Positions 17,310 through 26,083 of a stretch of 64,000 nucleotides of DNA are shown piece by piece. The notes beneath the pieces are model-generated. The model did not search any database and had not been told where the DNA came from. It saw only the letters and a program-made list of their open reading frames with translations. The DNA lies in the NCBI RefSeq assembly GCF_003952485.1, contig NZ_CP034447.1, positions 2,108,001 through 2,172,000 of the forward strand, given 5' to 3'. Position 1 is the stretch's first letter. The number at the start of each line of letters is the position of its first letter. Made by a program: the position numbers and the translations under genes. Source of the stretch: Mesorhizobium sp. M1E.F.Ca.ET.045.02.1.1. GTDB lineage: Bacteria; Pseudomonadota; Alphaproteobacteria; Rhizobiales; Rhizobiaceae.

Positions 17310-17771
17310 TCAGGCGGAAGCCTTGGCCCTTCTGCCTCTCGCAGGCTTGACCGGCTCGGCTTCCGCCTTGCGCCCAAGGCCGATCGACTTGGCGAGCTCG
17401 GAGCGCGACGCGGCATAATTGGGCGCGACCATCGGGTAGTCCGCCGGCAGGCCCCATTTGGTGCGGTAGGCTTCCGGCGTCAGCCCGAAATGCACGCCGA
17501 TATGGCGCTTCAGCGATTTGAACTTCTTCCCGTCCTCGAGGCAGATGATGTAGTCCGGCGTCACCGAGCGCCGCGGATTGACGGCTGGCGTGGGCGGGGG
17601 CGCCGGCGGCGCCGGCGGCTGGTTGAGTTCGCCGATCGAGGAGGCGACGCTGGCGATGAGCTCGCCCAGGCCCGAAGCGGGCAACCGGTTCTTGGCGACA
17701 TAGGCCGACACGATGTGAGCGGTGAGCTCGAGCAGGTCGACTTCCTTGGCTGTGTTGGTGTCCTCGTCCAC
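17310..17771 (-). CDS. mucR: MucR/Ros-family transcriptional regulator
   Basis: A 153-residue MucR/Ros protein. The N-terminal region (LLELTAHIVSAYVAKNRLPASGLGELIASV) is the oligomerisation part, followed by a proline-rich linker (residues 55-68). The C-terminal zinc-finger-like DNA-binding domain (YIICLEDGKKFKSLKRHIGVHFGLTPEAYRTKWG) ends NYAASRSELAKSIGLGRK. MucR proteins are H-NS-like repressors of exopolysaccharide, motility and virulence genes in Rhizobiales. The first ligand is Cys, but the second position is Asp (CLED instead of CLEC), so zinc is bound by Cys-Asp-His2 or not at all, as reported for some Mesorhizobium paralogues. GTG at 17769-17771 with AGGAGG upstream is the start. The AT-rich tract upstream (about 17880-17940) suits MucR autoregulation. 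Confidence 0.93.
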   Translation of the reverse strand: MDEDTNTAKEVDLLELTAHIVSAYVAKNRLPASGLGELIASVASSIGELNQPPAPPAPPPTPAVNPRRSVTPDYIICLEDGKKFKSLKRHIGVHFGLTPEAYRTKWGLPADYPMVAPNYAASRSELAKSIGLGRKAEAEPVKPARGRRAKASA

Positions 17772-17939
17772 GTCATTCCTCCGTCTGTGCCGCATGGCCG
17801 CGAAAATCGGGATGTAAATCAGAGCGCTGCCGCGTTCTCCACAAGGCCGGCGAATTCCTAGTCGGCAAATCTGCACAGCGCAACGACCAGTCGCGCGGTT
17901 ACACGCTATTTTGAACAACTATACTGAAATGTAACAATA

Positions 17940-18644
17940 TCAGACGATCAGCGCCTTGTCGCGCCACAGTCGAAATCCGCCTTCGAAGGCGCGAGTGTTG
18001 TCGCCGCGCCTGGATTTCTCGGGCAATTCATCAAGCTTGTCGACATTGCCGCCGCCGATGACCACATAGTCCGGCTGCAAGGCGGCGCGAAGCCTGTTTA
18101 CGACATCAAAAACGTATCTGCGCCATTTTTTCTTGCCGTGCTTTACCAGGCCGCGCTCGCCGACATAGTCTTCGAAGCTGCAGCCCTTCTTATAGGGAAG
18201 ATGGGCAAGCTCCATCGGCTGCCCGACGTGATCGAGGATCATCGCGGCGCCGAGGCCGGTGCCCAGGCCGAGGAATAGCATGCGGCCGCCCTCATAGCTG
18301 CCGATCGCCTGCATCAATGCGTCGTTAACGAGCTTGACCGGCTTGCCGAAGGCGGCGGCGAAATCATAGCCGTTCCAGCCCTTGCCGAGATTGAAGGGGT
18401 CGAGCGAAGGCTTGTTGTCCCGCACCGGGCCCGGGTAGCCCATCGAGATGACGTCATAGCTCAGCCCCTCGGCAAGCTTCTTCACCGAGGCGACAACCTG
18501 CTCAGGCGTCAAGCCCGGCCCGGATTCGGCGCGACTCACTTCGCCGCCGGCGCTGGTGAGGATCTTCACGCGCGAGCCGCCGACGTCGATGGTGAGCACG
18601 ATCTGGTCGCCCTTCGCCGCCGCCGGCTTTGCCGATTTCGCCAT
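17940..18644 (-). CDS. ROK-family kinase, polyphosphate glucokinase-like
   Basis: A 234-residue sugar kinase. The phosphate-1 motif is VLTIDVGGSRVKILT. The sugar-binding aspartate is in KLVNDALMQAIGSYEGG, and the second glycine motif is LFLGLGTGLGAAMIL. The short length and the ELAHLPYKKGCSFEDYVGERGL block resemble polyphosphate-dependent glucokinases (PpgK) more than the 300-residue NagK/Mlc type. It is the last gene of a GH15-gnd-zwf-kinase series, 15 bp after zwf, which supports glucose as the substrate. The phosphate donor (polyphosphate or ATP) is inferred. Confidence 0.82.
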   Translation of the reverse strand: MAKSAKPAAAKGDQIVLTIDVGGSRVKILTSAGGEVSRAESGPGLTPEQVVASVKKLAEGLSYDVISMGYPGPVRDNKPSLDPFNLGKGWNGYDFAAAFGKPVKLVNDALMQAIGSYEGGRMLFLGLGTGLGAAMILDHVGQPMELAHLPYKKGCSFEDYVGERGLVKHGKKKWRRYVFDVVNRLRAALQPDYVVIGGGNVDKLDELPEKSRRGDNTRAFEGGFRLWRDKALIV

Positions 18645-18659
18645 CCCGTTGCCTCCAAA

Positions 18660-20036
18660 CTATTTCGTCGGGTTGATCCAGCCATTGGGCGGGCCGAAGC
18701 CGTCCATGGCATCGGCCGGTCCCCAGGTCTTGGGGGCATAGATAGGGGGAGGCGTCATGTCGCCAAGCACCGGGCCGACAATGCGCCAGGCAAGCTCGGC
18801 CGCATCCTGCCGCGTGAAGAGCTGGCCGTTGCCGTTCATGGCGTCGCCGATCAGCCTTTCATAGGGCGGCATGTCGCCCTTGGTGTCGTCGAGCGCGGTC
18901 AGCTCCACCTGCTCGCCGATCATGTCGTCGCCTGGCACCTTGCGCTGAGCGCCGATCGAGATCGCCACCTGCGGGTCGATGCGGAAGCGGACATGGTTGG
19001 CGTCGTCCGGCTTGATCGGGTCGAAGACATCGAGCGGGGGCCGCTTCATCCGCACGATCACCTCGGTGGCGTGCACCGGCATGTTCTTGCCGGCGCGGAT
19101 GAAGAAGGGCACGTCCCGCCAGCGCCAGGTGTCGACGAAGAAGCGCACCGCGGCGAAGGTCTCGACGGGGGAGTTCGGCCGCACGCCCGGCTCCGCCAGA
19201 TAGCCGTCGAACTGGCCGCGCACGACATCGTCCTTGTTCAGGGTGCGAATCGCCCTGAGCACCTGCACCTTCTCGTCGATCAGGTCATCGGCCGAGCGGC
19301 CGACGGGCGGCTCCATGGCTAAAAGCAGCAGGATGTTGAGCAGATGGTTCTCGATGACGTCGCGGATGCAGCCGACATCGTCATAGAAACGGCCGCGGCC
19401 CTCGACGCCGAAATCCTCGGCCATGGTGATCTGGACGCTCTCGACGAAATTGCGGTTCCAGATCGGTTCGAGGAAGGAGTTGGCGAAGCGGAAATAGAGC
19501 AGGTTCTGGATCGCTTCCTTGCCGAGATAGTGGTCGATGCGGAAGATCGATCGTTCGTCGAACACCAGATGCAGCACGCGGTTCAGCCAGCGCGCCGACT
19601 GCAGGTCGTGGCCGAAGGGTTTTTCCACCATCAGCCGCGCGCCGCGCGCGGTGCCGGACTGTTCCAGGCCTTGCACGACGATCTCGAACATCGTGGGCGG
19701 CACGGCCATGTAATGCAGTGGCCGCTGCGCCGAGCCCAGCGCCGTCTTCAGCTTCTCGAAGGTCGCCGGGTCGCGGTAGTCGCCGCTGACATAGCGCAGC
19801 AGCGAGGCGAGCTTGCCGAACACCTTGTCGTCGACGGCGCCCAGCGCATTGACGATGCCGTCGCGGGCGCGGTCCACCAGCTTGCCGATGTCCCAGGGCT
19901 CGAAGGCGACGCCGATCACCGGCTCGGCGAGCGTCTCCTTGGCGACCATGTGATAGAGCGCCGGAAATATCTTCTTGTGCGCAAGGTCGCCGGTCGCCCC
20001 GAAAAGCACCAGCGTGTCGGACCTCTCCTGGCTCAT
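18660..20036 (-). CDS. zwf: Glucose-6-phosphate 1-dehydrogenase
   Basis: A 458-residue enzyme that oxidises glucose 6-phosphate to 6-phosphogluconolactone with NADP+. The coenzyme site is [22 protein letters not shown]. The substrate/catalytic block is [22 protein letters not shown], where H and K are essential. [16 protein letters not shown] follows. Slightly shorter than typical Zwf (about 490). ATG at 20034-20036 ([13 protein letters not shown]) is the start; the longer frame adds an arginine-rich leader without family support. It lies 13 bp after the gnd stop and before the kinase gene. No pgl (lactonase) gene is present in this cluster. Confidence 0.96.
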   Translation of the reverse strand: MSQERSDTLVLFGATGDLAHKKIFPALYHMVAKETLAEPVIGVAFEPWDIGKLVDRARDGIVNALGAVDDKVFGKLASLLRYVSGDYRDPATFEKLKTALGSAQRPLHYMAVPPTMFEIVVQGLEQSGTARGARLMVEKPFGHDLQSARWLNRVLHLVFDERSIFRIDHYLGKEAIQNLLYFRFANSFLEPIWNRNFVESVQITMAEDFGVEGRGRFYDDVGCIRDVIENHLLNILLLLAMEPPVGRSADDLIDEKVQVLRAIRTLNKDDVVRGQFDGYLAEPGVRPNSPVETFAAVRFFVDTWRWRDVPFFIRAGKNMPVHATEVIVRMKRPPLDVFDPIKPDDANHVRFRIDPQVAISIGAQRKVPGDDMIGEQVELTALDDTKGDMPPYERLIGDAMNGNGQLFTRQDAAELAWRIVGPVLGDMTPPPIYAPKTWGPADAMDGFGPPNGWINPTK

Positions 20037-20049
20037 GCCGCCTCTCCCT

Positions 20050-21063
20050 TCACGCGCCGGTCTTCGGCTTCTCGACATGGCCGCCGAAGGCATAGCGCAT
20101 GGCGGACAGAAGCTTGTCGGCGAATGCGGATTCGCCTTGCGAGGAGAAGCGGTCGAACAGTGCCGCGGAGAGCACCGGCGCCGGAACGCCTGTGTCGATC
20201 GCCGCCTTCAGCGTCCAGCGGCCTTCGCCGGAATCGGAGACGCGGCCGCCGAACTGGGCGAGCGACGGATCATTCTTCAGCGCGCCGGCGGTAAGGTCGA
20301 GCAGCCAGGAGCCGATGACGCTGCCATGCCGCCACACCTCGGCCACCTGGGCGAGGTCGATATCGAACTGGTAATATTGCGGGTTTTCCAGCGGACTGGT
20401 CTCGGCGTCCGCCGTCCGCTGCCGTTTGCCCGCATTGGCCGACTTCAGGATGTTGATGCCCTCGGCATAGGCGGCCATGACGCCGTATTCGATGCCGTTA
20501 TGCACCATCTTGACGAAATGGCCGGCGCCGCTCGGCCCGCAATGCAGATAGCCGTGGGGGGCGCTTCCGGCATCCTTCGGCGGATTGGAGCCCGGGTCGG
20601 CGCCCGGCGCCAGCGTGGCGAAAACCGGATCGAGATGCTGCACGGCTTCATCGGGGCCGCCGATCATCAGGCAGTAGCCGCGCTCCAGGCCCCAGACGCC
20701 GCCGCTGGTGCCGACATCGACAAAGCTGATGCCCTTGGTCGCCAGCTTCGCCGCCTGGTCGACGGCATCGTGATAGTAGGAATTGCCGCCGTCGACGATG
20801 ATGTCGCCCGGCTCCATCAGCGCCGCCACCTGGTCGGCGATCCTGCCGGTGATCGCCGCCGGCAGCATCAGCCAGGCGCAGCGCGGCTTGGCGAGCTTGG
20901 CGACGAACTCCTCCAGCGAGGCGGCGCCAATGGCGCCGTCCTTGACCATGCCGGCGACGCTTGCCGAGTTGATGTCGTAGACGACGCATTCGTGGCCGTC
21001 CCGCACCAGGCGGCGCACCATATTGGCGCCCATCCTGCCCAGTCCCATCATTCCGATCTGCAT
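20050..21063 (-). CDS. gnd: 6-phosphogluconate dehydrogenase, short decarboxylating type
   Basis: A 337-residue enzyme that converts 6-phosphogluconate to ribulose 5-phosphate and CO2. It opens [20 protein letters not shown], the Rossmann motif. [12 protein letters not shown] and [23 protein letters not shown] are diagnostic blocks. The catalytic lysine is in [16 protein letters not shown]. It is of the short (about 300-340 residue) GndA/YqeC-like class, which is usually NAD+-preferring, rather than the 470-residue Gnd. It lies between GH15 and zwf, 35 bp after the GH15 stop. Confidence 0.95.
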   Translation of the reverse strand: MQIGMMGLGRMGANMVRRLVRDGHECVVYDINSASVAGMVKDGAIGAASLEEFVAKLAKPRCAWLMLPAAITGRIADQVAALMEPGDIIVDGGNSYYHDAVDQAAKLATKGISFVDVGTSGGVWGLERGYCLMIGGPDEAVQHLDPVFATLAPGADPGSNPPKDAGSAPHGYLHCGPSGAGHFVKMVHNGIEYGVMAAYAEGINILKSANAGKRQRTADAETSPLENPQYYQFDIDLAQVAEVWRHGSVIGSWLLDLTAGALKNDPSLAQFGGRVSDSGEGRWTLKAAIDTGVPAPVLSAALFDRFSSQGESAFADKLLSAMRYAFGGHVEKPKTGA

Positions 21064-21098
21064 GGTGTCGTCCCAATAGCTTGAGGAAAGAAGAAATC

Positions 21099-23516
21099 TT
21101 ACTGGCTATCCGAAGGATCAATGCCGACGGTGAAGTCGACATTCTCCCAACGGCCGGCTTCGGGCCAGAAAAAAGTGAAGACGATCGTGCTGCCCGGCGG
21201 CAGGTCGGCGACATCGAGGTCAACAAGATGGACACCGAAGGCGTTTTCGGCCGTCTTGTCGTCACGCACCGTCAGCCATTTGTCGCTGCTCCAGTGGACA
21301 ACGCCACGGGCTGAAAGCTCGACGCGCAGGGCCTTGCCGGCGGGAATGGAGCGGATCTTGTTGTTGAAGCGCCAGGTCCGGAAGGGCGAGACGGTCTTGC
21401 GCTTGATGTAGCGATCGACACCTTGCGGCGGCATGTCGAAGACGGTTCCGTCGCGCAGCGAGCGCAAGAGCTTGATGTGCTCGGCATGCGCCCAGACCAG
21501 CGGCATGGCGCTGCCCGACGGTGCGCCGAGCCGCAATTCGCGCTCCGGCATGTCGGGTCTGTCCCAGACCTGTTCCGGCAGGAGGCCGCCTACACCGGCC
21601 GAGCGCTCGAAGGTTTCGAGCAGTTCGGCCGCCGTGCCGTGCCGTCCGGCCGCCAGCTCGTAATGCGCGCGCTCGCCTGTGAGCAGCGGCCAAGGCCGGC
21701 CCTGGCCGGTGCCGTCGAAAGGCGAGCCGTCCTCGTGCTCGCCGTAGCCGTCGCAGGTGTAGCGGTACCAGACCGGGCCTTGCGGCAGATCGCAGCGCAA
21801 CTCGGCATCGATGGCTTTGATCGTGTTCAGGATGCGCGGATCGTCCGTTGCCCTGAGGCCAAAACGTACCAGCGCAAGGGCGTCAGGGCTGACGATCGCT
21901 TCGGCCGGGCGGTCGGTCTCGGCGGGCGGCCGGTTCTTGATCGGCACGAAGCCGTCCTTCGGCGAAGCGGCGCCGCCATCGTCAGGCGGCGCGATGCGGA
22001 CATAGTAGCCGTCGATGCTCTCCCTGGCGCAGAGTTCGGTACCGGTGACATAGGTCCAGCGCTCGATCTCTCCGTTCCAGCAGTCGGCGGTCTCGCGTAG
22101 ATATTTTGCCGGCTCATTTTTGTCGCAGGCGTCCAGCATATCCGCCGCCGCAAGCAGCGCCGCGATCTCGACCGCCAGCGTGAACGGGCTGTAGCCGGCG
22201 TCTTCCTCCCAGCGATCCTCGCCGGTGACCGGGCCGTTGCGCACGACATAGGAAGCAGCGCTCTCGATCATGGCCAGGAAATCGTCGAGTTTCGCGCGCG
22301 GCAGATGGCCGGCGCGGCGCAAGGCGTCGGCGAGCAGCAGCGGAAAGGCGCATTCGTCCATCTGGATGCCCGGCCAATAGGGCTCTCCGCTCGACCAGCA
22401 ATTTTGCGGCCAATGGCCGTCCGGCCGCTGGATCGAGCGCAGATAGGTGAGGATCTGCAGCGCCTGCCTGGCGTCGCCGGCGGCGAGGAAGCCGCCCGCC
22501 GTCTCGACCAGGTCGCGCGGCCAGACCAGATGGTAGCCGCCGAGATCGTCGTCGCCCTTGTTGAAGCCCCAGGGGATCGAAAGACTGGCGACGGCGGCCC
22601 CGGGCCTGGCGATCGACAGATGCGAGGCAAGCACCGCGGTGCTGACGCGGTAAGTGTTCAGGCCGGAGGCAGCGTGCCGGTCGGGCTTTTCCAGCCCGGC
22701 CTGGAATTTCCGCCAGTTGCCGGCATAGGTCTCGGCAGCCGCGTCGAAACCGTCCCTCAGGCTGGCCAGCGCGATCTCCGCCGCCTGTTGCGGCCAGGCA
22801 CCGAAGCCGAGCGCCAGCAAGGCCGTGCCCTCGCCTGCCGCGAAGCCGATCTCGCCGGTCAGCGCCACATTGCCGTCCTCCGCCCGCTGACAGGCAGGAT
22901 CGAGCGCGCCGCCATCGCGGAGCTGCTGCCAGCCATCGGAGAAGCCGACATAACCGGCCGAACAGGCGCCCCAGGGCAGTGAAGAAGCAAACGCGATCGA
23001 GACGCCTCGTCCCGATGCAAAGAGCATTCGCTCTCCCTTATGCTCGCCGACCCAGGCCGTGTTACCCATGCCGGCATTGACGAGGTGCGGCGCAAGCAGC
23101 GCGTAGACGCGATAGTCCGAAGCCGAGCCTTTAAGCGCCGCGAATGTGATTTCCTGCAGCAGCGCTGGCCGTTTCGGATCCGTGATGATGCGCTTTTCCA
23201 ACCGGTAGGCGCCATCGGTCGCCGTATTGACCATGCGGTAGGCCGGCACGCCGTCCTCGAACGGCTCGACAAGGTGGACGGCATCGCGTTTCTCCTCCGA
23301 GAAATAGCCGCCGGGGCCGGTTATCATCAGCCCCATGTCGCGCGTGCAGGCGCTGTCGAGGCGCGGATAGTAGATCTCGTTCAATATGCCGTGGCTGATG
23401 GTGAACCAGAGCGGGCTTTTCGCTGAAAGCGCGGTGCCGACGCCGCTCTTGGCGCTTGACGTCCAGCGTGCGGGAATTCCCGGGGCGCCCCGAGCAACAG
23501 TCGGCGTCGCTGCCAT
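21099..23516 (-). CDS. Glycoside hydrolase family 15 (glucoamylase-like)
   Basis: An 805-residue protein with two parts. The N-terminal beta-sandwich region (residues 1-270) resembles that of bacterial glucoamylase/glucodextranase: SPLWFTISHGILNEIYYPRLDSACTRDMGLMI. The (alpha/alpha)6 catalytic domain carries the family block WGFNKGDDDLGGYHLVWPRDLVETAGGFLAAGD, and ERAHYELAAGR is near the C-terminal catalytic region. The family releases beta-D-glucose from alpha-glucans or related glucosides. There is no signal peptide (MAATPTVARGAPGIPARW), so a cytoplasmic substrate such as glycogen, a maltodextrin or a trehalose-type sugar is likelier than external starch. First gene of the GH15-gnd-zwf-kinase unit. 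Confidence 0.93.
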   Translation of the reverse strand: MAATPTVARGAPGIPARWTSSAKSGVGTALSAKSPLWFTISHGILNEIYYPRLDSACTRDMGLMITGPGGYFSEEKRDAVHLVEPFEDGVPAYRMVNTATDGAYRLEKRIITDPKRPALLQEITFAALKGSASDYRVYALLAPHLVNAGMGNTAWVGEHKGERMLFASGRGVSIAFASSLPWGACSAGYVGFSDGWQQLRDGGALDPACQRAEDGNVALTGEIGFAAGEGTALLALGFGAWPQQAAEIALASLRDGFDAAAETYAGNWRKFQAGLEKPDRHAASGLNTYRVSTAVLASHLSIARPGAAVASLSIPWGFNKGDDDLGGYHLVWPRDLVETAGGFLAAGDARQALQILTYLRSIQRPDGHWPQNCWSSGEPYWPGIQMDECAFPLLLADALRRAGHLPRAKLDDFLAMIESAASYVVRNGPVTGEDRWEEDAGYSPFTLAVEIAALLAAADMLDACDKNEPAKYLRETADCWNGEIERWTYVTGTELCARESIDGYYVRIAPPDDGGAASPKDGFVPIKNRPPAETDRPAEAIVSPDALALVRFGLRATDDPRILNTIKAIDAELRCDLPQGPVWYRYTCDGYGEHEDGSPFDGTGQGRPWPLLTGERAHYELAAGRHGTAAELLETFERSAGVGGLLPEQVWDRPDMPERELRLGAPSGSAMPLVWAHAEHIKLLRSLRDGTVFDMPPQGVDRYIKRKTVSPFRTWRFNNKIRSIPAGKALRVELSARGVVHWSSDKWLTVRDDKTAENAFGVHLVDLDVADLPPGSTIVFTFFWPEAGRWENVDFTVGIDPSDSQ

Positions 23517-23746
23517 GCCATGCGATCTCCTCGGCCATCCCTAAACCAGGAGCCGCAGGCTTTTCAATCGTCGCACCTGAAGTTGATCGCCTGCCGCCGC
23601 AGGAGCCATCGTTGACAGCGGCACCGTCAAGCGCTCACTATTTCGCAAGCAGGGAGGAATGCGGGAAACAGCGCTTGCAGCCGTGCCATATGGCTCGGCA
23701 TTGCTCGTTTTTGCGCGGCATTCGTCCAGCGGCAAGGGAGGAGACG

Positions 23747-25024
23747 ATGTCGGAAGTATCTCCCCAACTGATCGACCGGTTGCTCGCGATTTCGCGGGCT
23801 TTAGCCGGCCACATCGATCCGGGCTCGGCATTCCGTGCGACGGCGATCGAGATCGGCACGCTCATACCGCATGACCACATCGACCTGGCGGTGCTTTCGC
23901 TCGATGGCCGCATGCATGCCTGCTACGAGGCCGGGTTCCACACAAGCTGGAGCGAGCTTGCGCAGCATCCGATCGAGGGCAGCCCGATCCGTCGCGTGCT
24001 GCGGGGCGAGACGCCTTATCTTCTGTCCGACAATGCGCTCGTCGACGACCGCTTTCATTTCGACGGAGCTTTCGACGGCCCGATCTTCGCCGCCAAGCTG
24101 CGCAGCCGCATCATCGTGCCGCTCAGGGCGCGCGGCAGCGTGATCGGCGCGCTCAATATCAGCCGGCACGAGGCCGGGTGCTACACGCAGGCCGACGTCG
24201 ACGTCGCCCAGCAATGCGCCGATCTCATCGGGCCCTATATCTTCGCGCTGATCCAGACCGAGGAAGCGCGCCGCGCCATGCTCGCCGAAAGCGAGGCGCG
24301 CAACCGGGCGGAGCTGCTGCGGGTCGGCGCCTCGCAACTGACCGCCGGCATGGAACGCGAGCGCCGCCGCATGGCGATGGACCTGCACGACCAGACGCTC
24401 GCCGACCTCGCCCGCATCGCGCGCCAGGTCTCGGCCTTCCGCAGCCGGGGCGTGGCACGGACGGCCCAGCTTGCCGATCTCGAGCAGGAGGTCGCGGGCT
24501 GTCTGGCGGAACTGCGCCACATCGTCGACGACATGCGGCCGAGCGTGCTGGAATTGTTCGGCCTGCGCGATGCCGTCGAGGCGCATCTCAACCGCAGCGT
24601 CGCCAGGGCCAAGCCGCCGATCGCGGTGCGCATAGCCGACACCAGCGACGGCAGCGCCGACAACCTGTCGGAAACGCTGCGCACGGCGCTCTACAGGATC
24701 GTGCAGGAAGCGATCAACAACGCGGTGCGCCATGCCGGGCCGAGCCGCATCGAGGTGCAACTGGCCTCGACGCCAAATACGTTCAGCGTGACCGTCACCG
24801 ACGACGGCCATGGCTGCGGCGCGGTCGACCCCGCCGCCCAAGGCGGCATCGGCCACATGCATACGCGGGCGGCCCTTGTCGGGGCGCGGCTGCGTTTCGA
24901 GCCGGCCAACCGCAAGGGCGGCACGCGGGTCGTCATCGAGATCGACCGCGAGCCGGCGGCCGACAAGGTTTTGGCACGTGGCGCTGCGGCAACCGAGGGT
25001 AAGCCGGTGGCGGAGGTGGTGTGA
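23747..25024 (+). CDS. GAF-domain sensor histidine kinase (HisKA_3 type)
   Basis: A 425-residue cytoplasmic kinase. A GAF domain spans residues 20-165 (RATAIEIGTLIPHDHIDLAVLSLDGRMHACYEAG to VAQQCADLIGPYIFALIQ). A short coiled linker follows. The HisKA_3 dimerisation domain has the phospho-histidine in MAMDLHDQTLADLARIARQ. The HATPase_c domain shows LYRIVQEAINNAVRHAGPSRI as the N box and VTDDGHGCG as the G1 box. There are no membrane helices, so the signal is cytoplasmic. ATG at 23747 has an excellent AAGGGAGGAG site. It overlaps the response regulator start by one base (TGATG) and diverges from the GH15 operon. Confidence 0.9.
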   Translation: MSEVSPQLIDRLLAISRALAGHIDPGSAFRATAIEIGTLIPHDHIDLAVLSLDGRMHACYEAGFHTSWSELAQHPIEGSPIRRVLRGETPYLLSDNALVDDRFHFDGAFDGPIFAAKLRSRIIVPLRARGSVIGALNISRHEAGCYTQADVDVAQQCADLIGPYIFALIQTEEARRAMLAESEARNRAELLRVGASQLTAGMERERRRMAMDLHDQTLADLARIARQVSAFRSRGVARTAQLADLEQEVAGCLAELRHIVDDMRPSVLELFGLRDAVEAHLNRSVARAKPPIAVRIADTSDGSADNLSETLRTALYRIVQEAINNAVRHAGPSRIEVQLASTPNTFSVTVTDDGHGCGAVDPAAQGGIGHMHTRAALVGARLRFEPANRKGGTRVVIEIDREPAADKVLARGAAATEGKPVAEVV

Positions 25025-25761
25025 TGCTGGTCATGATCGCGGAAAATGACGGCCTGCACCGCACCTTCGCGCGGCGCACCGTCGAGCAACTATGGCCGGG
25101 CGACGTCGAGGTGATCGAAGCCGGCGACGGCGAGGATGCCATCAACCTCGCGGCCGAGCGGCAGCCGCCGCATGTCGTGCTCGACCTGCAGCTTCCCAAG
25201 GCGACCGGCATCGAGGTGGCCCGCGCCATCTGGAGCCGGCGCGCCGGCACGCATATCCTGTTCTGGTCGAATTTTGCCGACGAGGCCTATGTGCGGGGCG
25301 TGGCGCGCATCGTGCCGCCGGGATCGGTCTATGGCTATGTGCTGAAGTCGGCCACCGAAGAAGGCATGCGCTCGGCGCTGCGCGGCGTGTTCCGCGAGGG
25401 GCATTGCATCATCGACCGCGAGATCCGCGGCATCCAGCATCGCGTTCAGGACCGCTTCGAGGGCATCACCGACGGCGAATATGAAAGCCTGATCGACATC
25501 GCGCTCGGCCTGACAGATAGGGCGATCGCGGCGCGGCGCGGCCTGTCGATCCGTGGCGCGCAGAGCCGCATCAAGCATGTCTACGACAAGCTGGGCATCG
25601 TGCCGCCCGAGGAGGGGGCCGGCGAAGCGTCGGTGTTCAACTCGCGCACGCGGGCGATCTACCTCGCCATGGCGCGCGGGTTGATCAACATAGACGCGTT
25701 GCGGCGCGAGCAGGAACAGCTCGACGCCTGGCTCGCGCAGGCGACGCCATTGCAGGAGTAG
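25024..25761 (+). CDS. Response regulator with diverged LuxR-like output domain
   Basis: A 245-residue partner of the preceding kinase. The receiver domain spans residues 1-125: acidic pocket at IAENDG, phospho-acceptor aspartate in HVVLDLQLPKATGIEVA, and switch lysine in GYVLKSATEEG. The output domain (residues 145-200) follows the GerE/LuxR layout: ITDGEYESLIDIALGLTDRAIAARRGLSIRGAQSRIKHVYDKLGI. It is diverged, with R-G-A-Q replacing the usual TVK. A 45-residue C-terminal extension follows. ATG at 25024 shares a base with the kinase stop. The hairpin at 25777 probably ends this unit. Confidence 0.88.
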   Translation: MLVMIAENDGLHRTFARRTVEQLWPGDVEVIEAGDGEDAINLAAERQPPHVVLDLQLPKATGIEVARAIWSRRAGTHILFWSNFADEAYVRGVARIVPPGSVYGYVLKSATEEGMRSALRGVFREGHCIIDREIRGIQHRVQDRFEGITDGEYESLIDIALGLTDRAIAARRGLSIRGAQSRIKHVYDKLGIVPPEEGAGEASVFNSRTRAIYLAMARGLINIDALRREQEQLDAWLAQATPLQE

Positions 25762-25776
25762 CGACCTTGAACGCCG

Positions 25777-25798
25777 CGACTGTGCAAAACCACAGTCG
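25777..25798. terminator. Hairpin after the two-component genes
   Basis: CGACTGTG-CAAAAC-CACAGTCG is a perfect 8-bp stem with a 6-nt loop, 15 bp after the response regulator stop. No U-tract follows, so it may be a weak terminator or an operator. Confidence 0.5.
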
Positions 25799-25846
25799 GT
25801 GCTGCGCATAGGCCGCTATCGCCCGATCCCCATCCCGACTAGGCTT

Positions 25847-25857
25847 TTGTCTGACAA
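25847..25857. promoter_or_regulatory. Candidate GntR/FadR-type operator
   Basis: TTGTCTGACAA is a perfect 5-N1-5 palindrome that fits the FadR-subfamily consensus TNGTNNNACNA. It lies 32 bp upstream of the tautomerase start, where a repressor would block transcription of the tautomerase-SMP30-ABC series. No GntR gene is present in the window. Confidence 0.45.
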
Positions 25858-25888
25858 GAATAAAAGACAAGAATCCCGGGGAAGCGCC

Positions 25889-26083
25889 ATGCCGTTCGTC
25901 AGCATACGGATACTCGAGGGCCATTCGCAAAAGCGCAAGGACGAGATCTCGCGCCGCGTCACCGAGGCGATCAGCGAGATCGCCGAACTGCCCAAGGAAG
26001 CCATCTGGGTGGTGATCGAGGATGTGCCAGGCAGCGACTGGTTCGTCGGCGGCAAGCCGGTGCGGGAACCGAAGGGCTCGTAA
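25889..26083 (+). CDS. 4-oxalocrotonate tautomerase family protein
   Basis: A 64-residue tautomerase. The catalytic N-terminal proline follows the initiator methionine (MPFVSIRILEGHSQKRKDEI), and RRVTEAISEIAELPKEAIWVVIEDV is the typical second half. 4-OT proteins act as small hexamers on enol/keto pairs of aromatic or sugar-derived acids. The ATG at 25889 is fixed by the need for Pro-2; the frame is open further upstream. Its TAA overlaps the ATG of the SMP-30 gene (TAATG), so both are made from one message. The pairing suggests a carbohydrate-lactone or keto-acid pathway fed by the ABC importer downstream. Confidence 0.9.
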   Translation: MPFVSIRILEGHSQKRKDEISRRVTEAISEIAELPKEAIWVVIEDVPGSDWFVGGKPVREPKGS

